Source: Stenotrophomonas nitritireducens
GTDB taxonomy: Bacteria > Pseudomonadota > Gammaproteobacteria > Xanthomonadales > Xanthomonadaceae
Direction of reading: 5' to 3'
DNA: 64,000 bases
Assembly: GCF_001431425.1 (NCBI RefSeq)
Contig: NZ_LDJG01000007.1
Span: 1 to 64,000 of the forward strand
This document shows positions 37,677 through 45,574 of this stretch, one piece after another. Both the position numbers and the translations under genes were made by a program. Positions within the stretch are counted from its first letter, which is position 1. The number at the start of each line of letters is the position of its first letter. The notes under the pieces are model-generated. The model had not been told where the DNA came from, did not search any database, and saw nothing but the letters and a program-made list of their open reading frames with translations.

Positions 37677-38903
37677 ATGACCGCTGTCGCCGAACCGCTG
37701 TTGTCCCTGTCCCAGTACTACCTGCCGGTGTACCGGCCCCGCCAGCTCGTGCTCGAGCGCGGCCAGGGCGCCCGCCTCTGGGATACGCAGGGACGCGAGT
37801 TCATCGACCTGGCGGCCGGCATCGCGGTGTGCAGCCTCGGCCACAACAACCCGGAGCTGAAGGCCGCGCTGCTGGCCCAGGCCGACAAGCTCTGGCACAC
37901 CAGCAACATGTTCTACAGCGAGCCGCCGCTGCACCTGGCGCAGGAGCTGGTGGAGGCCTCGCGCTTCGCCAGCCGCGTGTTCCTGTGCAATTCCGGCGCC
38001 GAGGCCAACGAGGTGGCGATCAAGCTGGTGCGCAAGTGGGCCGCCGCGCAGGGCCGGCCGCCGGAGAAGCGCGTCATCCTCACCTTCCGCGGCAGTTTCC
38101 ACGGCCGCACCCTGGCCACGGTGACCGCCACTGCCCAGCCCAAGTACCAGGAGGGCTACGAGCCGCTGCCGGGCGGTTTCCGCTATGCCGACTTCAACGA
38201 CGTGGCGCAGCTGGAAGCGGCCATGGCCGGCGGCGACGTGGCCGCGGTGATGTTCGAGCCGGTGCAGGGCGAAGGCGGGATCATGCCGGCCTCGGCCGAG
38301 TTCATGCGCCGCGCCCGCGAACTGTGCGACCAGCACGATGCGCTGCTGGTGCTGGACGAGATCCAGGTCGGCATGGGCCGCACCGGCGAGCTGTTCGCGC
38401 ACTGGAACTGGGGCGTGACCCCGGACATCGTCAGCCTGGCCAAGGCGCTGGGCTGCGGTTTCCCGGTCGGCGCCATGCTGGCCGGCCCGAAGGTGGCCGA
38501 GGTCATGGGCGTCGGCGCCCACGGCACCACCTTCGGCGGCAACCCGCTGGCCGCGGCAGTGGCGCGGGTGGCGCTGCGCACGCTGGCCTCGGACGAAATC
38601 CGCGCCAACGTCGCGCGCCAGTCGGCCGCGCTCAAGGCCGGGCTGGAAGCCATCGGCGCCGAGTTCGGCGTGTTCGAGCAGGTGCGCGGCATGGGCCTGA
38701 TGATCGGTGCAGTGCTCAAGCCCGAGTACGTGGCCGACATCGGCACGCTGCTGGACCTGGCCGCCGAAAAGCAGGTGCTGATCCTGCAGGCCGGCACCAG
38801 CGTGCTGCGCTTCGTGCCGCCGCTGAACATCACCGACGAGGAACTGGCCGAAGGCCTGAAGCGCGTGCGCGAGGCGATCGCGGCGTACGTGGCTTCGCGC
38901 TGA
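37677..38903 (+). CDS. argD: Acetylornithine aminotransferase family
   Basis: A 408-residue class-III PLP aminotransferase. Hallmarks: NSGAEANEVAIKLVRKW, FRGSFHGRTLATVTAT, EPVQGEGGIMPAS, DEIQVGMGRTGELFAHW and the PLP Lys in VSLAKALGCGFPVGAM. The sequence fits N-acetylornithine / N-succinyl-DAP aminotransferase of arginine and lysine synthesis; 4-aminobutyrate enzymes are a less likely alternative. The start at 37677 is preferred over 37632, whose extra 15 residues do not look like the family. The stop overlaps the HIT gene's start by one base. Confidence 0.88.
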   Translation: MTAVAEPLLSLSQYYLPVYRPRQLVLERGQGARLWDTQGREFIDLAAGIAVCSLGHNNPELKAALLAQADKLWHTSNMFYSEPPLHLAQELVEASRFASRVFLCNSGAEANEVAIKLVRKWAAAQGRPPEKRVILTFRGSFHGRTLATVTATAQPKYQEGYEPLPGGFRYADFNDVAQLEAAMAGGDVAAVMFEPVQGEGGIMPASAEFMRRARELCDQHDALLVLDEIQVGMGRTGELFAHWNWGVTPDIVSLAKALGCGFPVGAMLAGPKVAEVMGVGAHGTTFGGNPLAAAVARVALRTLASDEIRANVARQSAALKAGLEAIGAEFGVFEQVRGMGLMIGAVLKPEYVADIGTLLDLAAEKQVLILQAGTSVLRFVPPLNITDEELAEGLKRVREAIAAYVASR

Positions 38904-39367
38904 TGCAGGAATGTGTGTTCTGCGCCATCCTGGCCGGCGAGCTGCCGGCCAGGATGGCGTGGGAAGACGCGCAGGTGGTGGCCTTCATGGACCTGCGCCA
39001 GGCCGTGCCCGGGCACGTGCTGGTGGTTCCACGGCAGCATGCCGAAACCCTCTACGCGCTGGACGAAGCCCTTGCGGGGCAGGTGATGCGCGTGGCGCAC
39101 CGGGTGGCGCGGGCGTTGCGCGACACGCTCGCACCGGACGGGCTCAACCTGTGGCAGTCCAACGGCGAGGCCGGCGGACAGGAAGTGCCGCATTTCCATC
39201 TGCATGTGCAGCCGCGCAGACATGGAGACGGCCTGCTGGACGTCTACCCGATGGGCGTGCCGGCCCCTTCGACGATGGCGCAACTGGAGCCGTTGGCGAC
39301 GCGGCTGCGCAACGCGCTGGGCGGCGGTTCACAGCAGGTGCCAGCGCCGCAGCACGCGGCGCAGTGA
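38903..39367 (+). CDS. HIT family nucleotide hydrolase
   Basis: A 154-residue Hint/PKCI-like protein. Two N-terminal cysteines (ECVFCAIL) are a usual zinc-site half; the histidine triad is PHFHLHVQP at His97, 99 and 101. It hydrolyses adenosine phosphoramidates or dinucleoside polyphosphates. It is co-transcribed with argD (ATG overlaps the TGA). Its last ~39 bases overlap the 3' end of the convergent HAD gene. Confidence 0.88.
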   Translation: MQECVFCAILAGELPARMAWEDAQVVAFMDLRQAVPGHVLVVPRQHAETLYALDEALAGQVMRVAHRVARALRDTLAPDGLNLWQSNGEAGGQEVPHFHLHVQPRRHGDGLLDVYPMGVPAPSTMAQLEPLATRLRNALGGGSQQVPAPQHAAQ

Positions 39368-39925
39368 CTGGGTGTGGTGCGCGGTGTCGGCGTGCAGGCC
39401 GGCGCTGCGCGCGCCCTGCACGTTGCGGAACAGATGGTCGATGAACAGCGTGCGCGCGGGTGCGCTGCCCAGCCTTTCGGCGGCGGCCAGATAGATGCGC
39501 GGGTCGGGTTTGCGCACGCCCACCGTGGCGCTGCACAGCACGTCGGTGCCGGGCAGCAGGGCGGCGATCGCGGCCACGCTCAAGGGACCGTTGTTGGTGA
39601 GCACGGCGACGCGGATGTCGGGCGGCAACCGTTGCAGCAGGGCGAGCGTGTCGCGGCGCAGGCTGCTGGCATGGGTGCGTGCGGCGGACCAGTCGGCCGC
39701 GGACAAGCGGCTGCCCAGATGTGCGTTCAGGGCCTGCAACAGCGCATCGCCATCGAGCTCGCCACGCGCGTGGGCCAGCTCCAGCCCTTCGCCACGCAGC
39801 AGTTCGTCGACCTGCGCCGGCATGCAGCCGGCTGCATCGGCCAGGTGCCGGAGATGGCGCGGATGGTCGTAGTCGGCGAGCAGGCCGTCGAAGTCGAGCA
39901 GCAGGGCGTGGATCATCGGAATCAT
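39329..39925 (-). CDS. HAD family hydrolase
   Basis: A 198-residue phosphatase-like HAD protein with a helical cap. Motif I is LLDFDGLLADYD (both Asp present, Thr replaced by Leu), motif II AVLTNN, motif III ATVGVRKPDPRIY, motif IV LFIDHLFRN, where the usual Asp-Asp is Asp-His. The change in motif IV may reduce Mg2+ binding. An alternative start at 39916 loses three residues. Its 3' end overlaps the HIT gene on the other strand; hemL lies upstream. Confidence 0.78.
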   Translation of the reverse strand: MIPMIHALLLDFDGLLADYDHPRHLRHLADAAGCMPAQVDELLRGEGLELAHARGELDGDALLQALNAHLGSRLSAADWSAARTHASSLRRDTLALLQRLPPDIRVAVLTNNGPLSVAAIAALLPGTDVLCSATVGVRKPDPRIYLAAAERLGSAPARTLFIDHLFRNVQGARSAGLHADTAHHTQSLRRVLRRWHLL

Positions 39926-40031
39926 GGATGCCGCCCCCGTGGGAGCGGCATCCATCGCGACCGAAGTGTTCCTGCGAAAGCGCCGGTCGCGGCCTGCATT
40001 GCCACTCCTGCACGGGCGAGGTGGAGGGCGA
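39926..40031. repeat. REP-like palindromes between hemL and the HAD gene
   Basis: Two nested palindromes: GGATGCCGC / GCGGCATCC just upstream of the HAD start (about 39925-39955), and CGCGACCG / CGGTCGCG (~39957-39992). They resemble common REP elements of Xanthomonadaceae that contain a GTGGGAGCGGC core, and differ from the cloverleaf family. Confidence 0.5.
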
Positions 40032-41330
40032 TCAAGCGGCGGCGACCACCTTGAACGCTTCGCGTGCGGCGGCCAGGGTGGCATCGATCACCGCGTCGTC
40101 GTGCGCGCTGGACAGGAAACCGGCCTCGTAGGCCGACGGCGCCAGGAACACGCCGCGCTCCAGCATCGCGTGGAAGAAACGGTTGAACGCCGGGAGGTCG
40201 CAGGCGGTGGCCTGGGCGTAGGTCTCCACCTTCTCGTGGGTGAAGAACAGGCCGAACATCGCGCCGACGCAGGTGGTGGTGACGGCGACGCCGGCCTCGC
40301 GCGCGGCCGCTTCCAGCCCTTCGCACAGGCGTGCGGTACGCGCGGCCAGCGCATCGTGGAAGCCCGGCTGCTGGATCAGCTCCAGCATCGCCAGCCCGGC
40401 GGCCATCGCCACCGGATTGCCGCTGAGCGTGCCGGCCTGGTAGATCGGGCCGGCCGGGGCGATCTGCTGCATCAGTTCGCGGCGGCCGCCATAGGCGCCC
40501 ACCGGCATGCCGCCGCCGATGATCTTGCCGAAGGTGGTCAGGTCCGGGGTGATGCCGTAGTGCGCCTGCGCGCCGCCCAGCGCCACGCGGAAGCCGGTCA
40601 TCACTTCGTCGAAGATCAGCAGCGTGCCGTGCTTCGTGCACAGCGCGCGCAGGTGCTGCAAATAGCCCTCGCGCGGCGGGATGCAGTTGGCGTTGCCGAC
40701 CACCGGCTCGATGATCAGGCCGGCGATCTCGCTGCCCTGCTGCTCGAACAGGGCGGTGGCCGCCTCGAAATCGTTGTAGGGCAGGGTGAGGGTGAGTTCG
40801 CTCAGGCCGGCCGGCACGCCCGGCGAGGTCGGCACGCCCAGGGTCAGCATGCCGCTGCCGGCCTTGACCAGGAACGAGTCGCCGTGGCCGTGGTAGCAGC
40901 CTTCGAATTTGACGATCCTGCTGCGCCCGGTGGCGCCGCGCGCCAGGCGGATCGCCGACAGCGTGGCCTCGGTGCCGGAGTTGACCATGCGCACCATCTC
41001 GCACGAGGGCACCAGGCCGGTGATGGCCTCGGCCATGGTCACTTCGGCCGGGCACGGCGCGCCGAACGACAGGCCGTTGCCGATCGCCTGCTGCACCGCC
41101 TCGCGCACCGCCGGGTGGTTGTGGCCGACGATCATCGGGCCCCACGAACCGACGTAGTCGATGTAGCGGTTGCCATCCACGTCGAACAGGTACGCGCCGT
41201 CGGCGCGCTGCACGAAGAACGGCTCGCCGCCGACGGATTTGAACGCGCGCACCGGTGAGTTGACGCCGCCGGGCAGCAGCTTCTGCGCGCGGTTGAACAG
41301 GGCATGGGACTGGTCGTGGTTCAAGGACAT
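40032..41330 (-). CDS. hemL: Glutamate-1-semialdehyde 2,1-aminomutase
   Basis: A 432-residue PLP enzyme making 5-aminolevulinate in the C5 haem pathway. Visible: [73 protein letters not shown] and the PLP Lys in [18 protein letters not shown]. The start at 41330 matches the family; no strong Shine-Dalgarno is seen. It is divergent from the dipeptidase gene across 146 bases and near thiE and rubredoxin, a grouping I recall from related genera. Confidence 0.95.
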   Translation of the reverse strand: MSLNHDQSHALFNRAQKLLPGGVNSPVRAFKSVGGEPFFVQRADGAYLFDVDGNRYIDYVGSWGPMIVGHNHPAVREAVQQAIGNGLSFGAPCPAEVTMAEAITGLVPSCEMVRMVNSGTEATLSAIRLARGATGRSRIVKFEGCYHGHGDSFLVKAGSGMLTLGVPTSPGVPAGLSELTLTLPYNDFEAATALFEQQGSEIAGLIIEPVVGNANCIPPREGYLQHLRALCTKHGTLLIFDEVMTGFRVALGGAQAHYGITPDLTTFGKIIGGGMPVGAYGGRRELMQQIAPAGPIYQAGTLSGNPVAMAAGLAMLELIQQPGFHDALAARTARLCEGLEAAAREAGVAVTTTCVGAMFGLFFTHEKVETYAQATACDLPAFNRFFHAMLERGVFLAPSAYEAGFLSSAHDDAVIDATLAAAREAFKVVAAA

Positions 41331-41476
41331 GGCATAGCTGCGTGGCGGGGATTGCGCCCATTGTCCGCTTTCGCGCCGGGCGCTGCCACGCGCCGGGGAA
41401 TCCATGACCAATGGCCTGCAAGGGGGCGGGTGGGCGCATGCAAGAATGCGGGATGATCCGTTCCGAAGGGAGAGCC

Positions 41477-42751
41477 ATGAAGTTCGATACGACGTTCAAG
41501 GCCGGCGCGCTGTCGGCTGCGCTGCTGCTGGTCTTCGCCGCGACCGCCCAGGCCGGTACCGGCCCGGAGAAGATCTCCGAGCGCGCACGCGCCATCCAGG
41601 CCCGCGCGATCAATCTCGATACCCATCTGGATACGCCGGCGCTGTTCTCGCAGCCGGGCTGGAAGATCACCGACCGCCATTCATTCCAGGGCGACGGCTC
41701 GCAGATCGACTACCCGCGCATGCTCGAGGGCGGGCTGGACGGCGGCTTCTGGGTGATCTTCACCGGCCAGGGCGAGCGCGATGCCGCCGGCAACCTGAAG
41801 GCGCGCGATGCCGGCCTGGTGCGCCTGTCCGAGATCCGCGAGATGGTCGCGGCCAACCCGGACAAGTTCGAACTGGCCACCACCGCCGACGACGCGGCGC
41901 GGATCAAGGCGGCGGGGAAGAAGTCGGTCTACATCAGCATGGAGAACGCCTACCCACTGGAGCATGACCCCAGCCTTCTGGGTTTCTATTACAAGCAGGG
42001 GCTGCGGATGCTTTCGCTGGCGCACATCAGCCACAACGATTTCGCCGACTCGGCCGGCATGGGCGTGGCCCCGGCAGGCGAGCACGGTGGCCTGAGCGAC
42101 AAGGGCAAGGCGATGATCGCCGAAGCCAACCGGCTGGGCATCATCCTCGACCAGTCGCATGCCTCCAATGCGGTGTTCGACCAGATGCTCGAACTGAGCA
42201 GGGCCCCGATCATCCTTTCGCACAGCGGCGCCTATGACGTGTTCGCGCACTCGCGCAACATCGACGACAAGCGCATCCGCGCGCTGGCGAAGAAGGGCGG
42301 CGTGATCCAGGTGAACTCGCTGGGCGGTTACCTGATCGACACCGGCGCCACCCCGGAGTACCGCGCCGAGCGGCGCAAGGTCTATGAGTCCTTCGGCGAC
42401 CGTCACGACCTGAGCGACGCCGAGCGCGAGCAGGTCAAGGCGCGGATGGCGGAGCTGGACGCGAAGTACCACATCCGCAAGGCCGATTTCGACGACTACA
42501 TGCGCCACCTGCTGCACATCATCAAGGTGGCCGGCTGGGAGCATGTCGGCCTGGGCGCGGACTGGGACGGCGGCGGCGGTGTCGACGGCTACGAGGACAT
42601 CACCGCGCTGCCCAAGGTGGTGCAGGCCCTGCTCGATGCCGGCTACGACGAGCGGCAGATCGGCGGCATCCTTGGCGGCAACACCGTGCGCCTGATCCGC
42701 GACGTACAGGCGCTGGCCGACCCGGCGGCGGTGAAGGCGGCGCTGGAGTAA
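41477..42751 (+). CDS. Peptidase M19 (membrane/renal dipeptidase type), exported
   Basis: A 424-residue zinc dipeptidase. Signal peptide [20 protein letters not shown] ending AQA|GT. Metal ligands: His-x-Asp in NLDTHLDTP, Glu in [10 protein letters not shown], His in [13 protein letters not shown] segment ([14 protein letters not shown]), and [10 protein letters not shown]. The C-terminus [20 protein letters not shown] is typical. AAGGGAGA lies 6 bases upstream of the ATG at 41477. It probably degrades dipeptides, including D-amino-acid ones, in the periplasm. Confidence 0.92.
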   Translation: MKFDTTFKAGALSAALLLVFAATAQAGTGPEKISERARAIQARAINLDTHLDTPALFSQPGWKITDRHSFQGDGSQIDYPRMLEGGLDGGFWVIFTGQGERDAAGNLKARDAGLVRLSEIREMVAANPDKFELATTADDAARIKAAGKKSVYISMENAYPLEHDPSLLGFYYKQGLRMLSLAHISHNDFADSAGMGVAPAGEHGGLSDKGKAMIAEANRLGIILDQSHASNAVFDQMLELSRAPIILSHSGAYDVFAHSRNIDDKRIRALAKKGGVIQVNSLGGYLIDTGATPEYRAERRKVYESFGDRHDLSDAEREQVKARMAELDAKYHIRKADFDDYMRHLLHIIKVAGWEHVGLGADWDGGGGVDGYEDITALPKVVQALLDAGYDERQIGGILGGNTVRLIRDVQALADPAAVKAALE

Positions 42752-42819
42752 AGCGCTGCCCTGCGGGAGCGGGGCCGTCCGCGATTGCTCCTGCGCCGAC
42801 GCAACGGAGGGCGCTCGCT

Positions 42820-43251
42820 GACAACGCCCGGCTGGGCTTTGGCGGCAATGCTGCAGCGGGGCGTTGCCCCGCTCTACAGGGATGGCCGATGGTGCGGGTG
42901 CCTGTAGCGCCGGGCATCACCCGGCGGGGCCTGCCCGGTAATGCCCCAGTGGGGCGTTGCCCCGCTCTACATGGGCGGGACGATGGTGATGGCGCTTGTA
43001 GCGCCGGGCATCGCCCGGCGGGGCCTGCCCGGTAATGCCCCAGCGGGGCGTTGCCCCGCTCTACATGGGCGGGACGATGGTGATGGCGCCCGTAGCGCCG
43101 GGCATCGCCCGCTGGGGCCTGCCCGGTAATGCCCCAGCGGGGCTTTGCCCCGCTCTACATGGACGGACGATGGTGATGGCGCCTGTAGCGCCGGGCATCG
43201 CCCGGCGGGGCTTTGGCGGCAATGCCCAGAGGGGCGTGGCGCCGCTCTACG
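42820..43251. repeat. Tandem cloverleaf repeat array D (5 copies)
   Basis: Copies end or start at: ~42820-42878 (decayed 5' half), 42903-42971, 42997-43065, 43091-43159 and 43184-43251. The period is 93-94, with a longer, locus-specific spacer (about TGGGCGGGACGATGGTGATG) than in the other arrays. The orientation is the same as array B. The terminal CTAC provides the TAG stop of thiE on the minus strand (43249-43247). It lies between convergent genes. Confidence 0.92.
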
Positions 43252-43873
43252 CGAAACAGGCCCGGTAGCCGCGCAGCGCGGCTACCGGATCGTCGGCGGC
43301 GAACACGCTGCTGATGACCGCGAGCAGGTCGGCGCCGGCCTCGACCAGCGGCGTGCTGTTGTCCGGGGTCAGTCCGCCAATCGCCACGCGCGGCACGCCC
43401 AGCGCCGCGGCCTCGCGCAGCAGGTGCGGATGCGCGCGCCGCGTGGTGGCCTTGCTGCGGCTGGGAAAGAACGCACCGAAGGCGACGTAGCTGGCGCCGG
43501 CGGCCACGGCACGTTGCGCCAGTTCGATCTGGTCGTAGCAGGACGCGCCGATGATGGCGCCGGGGCCGAGCAGGGCGCGCGCCGCGGCGATGTCGCCGTC
43601 GTCCTCGCCCAGGTGCACGCCGGCCGCGCCGATGGCGGAAGCCAGCGCGGCATCGTCGTTGACGATCAGCGGCACGCCGGCGGCGGCGCATAGCGCCTGC
43701 AGGGCCAGAGCCTGTTCATGGCGGGTGGCGGCATCGGCCACCTTGTTGCGGTACTGCAGCCAGATGGCGCCGGCGGCGAGCAGCGGGCGCGTGCGTTCGA
43801 GCAGGCGCGCGGTATCGGCTTCGTCGGGGGTGATCAGATAGACGCCGCGGGCGGCGCTCAGAGCGTGGGGCAT
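43247..43873 (-). CDS. thiE: Thiamine phosphate synthase
   Basis: A 208-residue TIM-barrel enzyme joining HMP-PP and thiazole phosphate. Seen: [73 protein letters not shown] and [28 protein letters not shown]. The TAG stop comes from the edge of repeat array D, so the natural C-terminus (RACFA) is fixed by the repeat. It is divergent from rubredoxin. Confidence 0.94.
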   Translation of the reverse strand: MPHALSAARGVYLITPDEADTARLLERTRPLLAAGAIWLQYRNKVADAATRHEQALALQALCAAAGVPLIVNDDAALASAIGAAGVHLGEDDGDIAAARALLGPGAIIGASCYDQIELAQRAVAAGASYVAFGAFFPSRSKATTRRAHPHLLREAAALGVPRVAIGGLTPDNSTPLVEAGADLLAVISSVFAADDPVAALRGYRACFA

Positions 43874-43977
43874 GGATGGCTACCTGTACGGCGGCGGGAG
43901 TGGGACAATCAGCGGCCGCCCTTGTGTTGCTGTGATTATCCAATGCCTGACGCTCCGCCTCCACTTTCCGCACCTGG

Positions 43978-44133
43978 ATGTGCGTCGTCTGCGGCTTCAT
44001 CTACAACGAAGCCGACGGCCTGCCCGAGGAAGGCATCGCCGCGGGCACGCGCTGGGAAGACGTGCCGGAGACCTGGACCTGCCCGGACTGCGGCACGACC
44101 AAGGACGATTTCGAGATGGTGGAGCTGGACTGA
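43978..44133 (+). CDS. Rubredoxin (possible frameshift at the start)
   Basis: A small iron electron carrier; 51 residues from the ATG at 43978. Iron ligands are in MCVVCGFIYNEADG and TCPDCGTTKDDFEMVELD (two CxxC), with the aromatic DVPETWTC between. The frame before this ATG reads SASTFRTW, which looks like real rubredoxin sequence but meets a stop at 43948 and has no start. Adding one base near 43951-43953 would join it to the ATG at 43943 (MPDA...), giving a 63-residue protein. A one-base error or real truncation is likely. It is divergent from thiE and ends at repeat array E. Confidence 0.85.
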   Translation: MCVVCGFIYNEADGLPEEGIAAGTRWEDVPETWTCPDCGTTKDDFEMVELD

Positions 44134-44140
44134 GGTCCAG

Positions 44141-44453
44141 CAGGCGCCGGGCGATGCCCGGTGCGCTTTCCCGGTGAGGCCCCAGCGGGGCGTTGCCCCG
44201 CTCTGCACGGGACAGGGTTCTGTAGCGCCGGGCAGCGCCCGGCGGAGCTTTCCCGGCGAAGCCCCAGCGGGGCGTTGCCCCGCTCTACACGGGACAGGGT
44301 TCTGTAGCGCCGGGCAGCGCCCGGCGGAGCTTTCCCGGCGAAGCCCCAGCGGGGCGTTGCCCCGCTCTACACGGGACAGGGTTCTGTAGCGCCGGGCAGC
44401 GCCCGGCGGAGCTTTCCCGGTGAAGCCCCAGCGGGGCGTTGCCCCGCTCTACG
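44141..44453. repeat. Tandem cloverleaf repeat array E (4 copies)
   Basis: Units at about 44141-44207 (decayed start), 44221-44289, 44303-44371 and 44385-44453; period 82, spacer CGGGACAGGGTTC. Copies 2-4 are almost identical, so the expansion is recent. The orientation matches arrays B and D. The array begins 7 bases after the rubredoxin stop and ends 3 bases before the stop codon of the convergent minus gene. Confidence 0.93.
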
Positions 44454-44456
44454 GGG

Positions 44457-45305
44457 TCAATGCAGCTGGGGGCGCTCGCCGCCCAGGTCGATCAGGCGTT
44501 CGCGCATCTGCGCCGCGTCGGCGGCGTCCGGCTCCAGCCGCAGGTATTGCGACAGGTCGGCGCGGGCGCCGGCCAGGTGCTGCAGCCGCAGGTAGGCCAG
44601 GCCGCGGTCGCGCAGTGCTTCGGTCTGTTCGGGGGCGAGCTTGAGGATGCGGTCGGCACTGCGCGCGGCGCGATCCCATTCCTCGCGTTCGGCGTAGACG
44701 CCGTAGAGATTGCGCAGCATGCGCATCAGGATCGCGCGCGCCGGCGCCGGGTCCAGGATCTGCGCCAGCACCTGGTCGTCGGGCGTCTCGCCGCCGAGGT
44801 TGCTGCGCGCGCGCTCGCGCAGTTCGTCCACGCTCAGCGGGCGCCCGCCATTGAACGGGTCCATGACCAGCACCCCTTCCTCCACCGGCAGCCGCACCAG
44901 GAAGTGCCCGGGGAAGGAAATGCCTTCCAGTGGCAGGCCGAGCCGGCGCGAGACTTCCATCTGCACCAGGGCCAGCGAGATCGGGTTGCCGAGCCGGCGC
45001 GTGACCACCTCGTTGAGGTAGCTGTTGCGCGGGTCGTAGTAGGCGTCGTGGTTGCCGCTGTAGCCCAGTTCGTTGAACAGGTGGTGGTTGATGGCGGCCA
45101 CCTTCAGCGGCCACTCGGCGATGGCCTCCACCTCCACCCGCAAGTGGTCGGCATGGGCCTGCAGCAGCCGGTCGTAGCGGGCCGGGTCCAGTTCCGGGTA
45201 TTCGTCGCGTGCGATCAGCAGCGCGGTGGGCAGCAGGGGCAGCGCGTCGTCGGCCAGTTCGGCCAGCGCGTCCCAGTGCGGCAGGGTGAGGCGTGTGTCG
45301 GACAT
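44457..45305 (-). CDS. SirB1/transglutaminase-like protein with TPR
   Basis: A 282-residue protein of the SirB1 family: N-terminal helical region, transglutaminase-like core (LFNELGYSGNHDAYYDPRNS, VVTRRLGNPISLALVQMEV, LPLEGISFPGHFLVRLP, DPFNGGRPLS), then C-terminal TPR-like helices (LRNLYGVYAEREEWDRAARS, ILKLAPEQTEALRDRGLAYL). The core lacks an evident catalytic Cys, as is common in this family. The function is unknown. The start at 45305 is the family start; the extension to 45407 is not supported. Confidence 0.85.
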   Translation of the reverse strand: MSDTRLTLPHWDALAELADDALPLLPTALLIARDEYPELDPARYDRLLQAHADHLRVEVEAIAEWPLKVAAINHHLFNELGYSGNHDAYYDPRNSYLNEVVTRRLGNPISLALVQMEVSRRLGLPLEGISFPGHFLVRLPVEEGVLVMDPFNGGRPLSVDELRERARSNLGGETPDDQVLAQILDPAPARAILMRMLRNLYGVYAEREEWDRAARSADRILKLAPEQTEALRDRGLAYLRLQHLAGARADLSQYLRLEPDAADAAQMRERLIDLGGERPQLH

Positions 45306-45574
45306 GGCCCAAGACTGGCGGCAAAGCGCGGCCGGTTCAAGGCATGGCGCTGCGGGCGGTGCAGGGGCCTTTTGCGGACGCGCCGGTGGTCGGTCGCAGT
45401 GCGCCAACGGAGCCGGTCGCGGCGGGCGTGGCCAGCGCCGCAGAGGGTGCTCCGGCGATGGTGTCGAATAATATTCACGCTCGTGTGAGTGAGTGTTGAC
45501 ATCGGCCCCCGCCAGCCCGCAGTATCCGGTTCGAAGCGTCTTGCTGAGTCAGCACTCTGGGAGGGGGTCTGTGT
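45306..45574 (+). promoter_or_regulatory. Promoter region of the catabolic receptor operon
   Basis: 269 bases. A consensus -35 box TTGACA lies at 45496-45501; candidate -10 elements 17-21 bases on (GCAGTA, AGTATC) are weak, so activation may be needed. Just upstream is a GTG/GAGTG-rich stretch with short direct repeats (GTGTGAGTGAGTGTT). GGGAGGGG lies shortly before the ATG. Confidence 0.4.

Noticed and set aside
26567..44453. CRISPR arrays
   Set aside because: The arrays are regular, but the repeated unit is ~69 bp, fully palindromic and followed by a constant, not unique, 13-25-base spacer. There is no cas gene in the window.
45520..45545. T-loop-like GGTTCGAA before the catabolic receptor
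   Set aside because: No matching acceptor or D-arm around it; chance occurrence in the promoter region.
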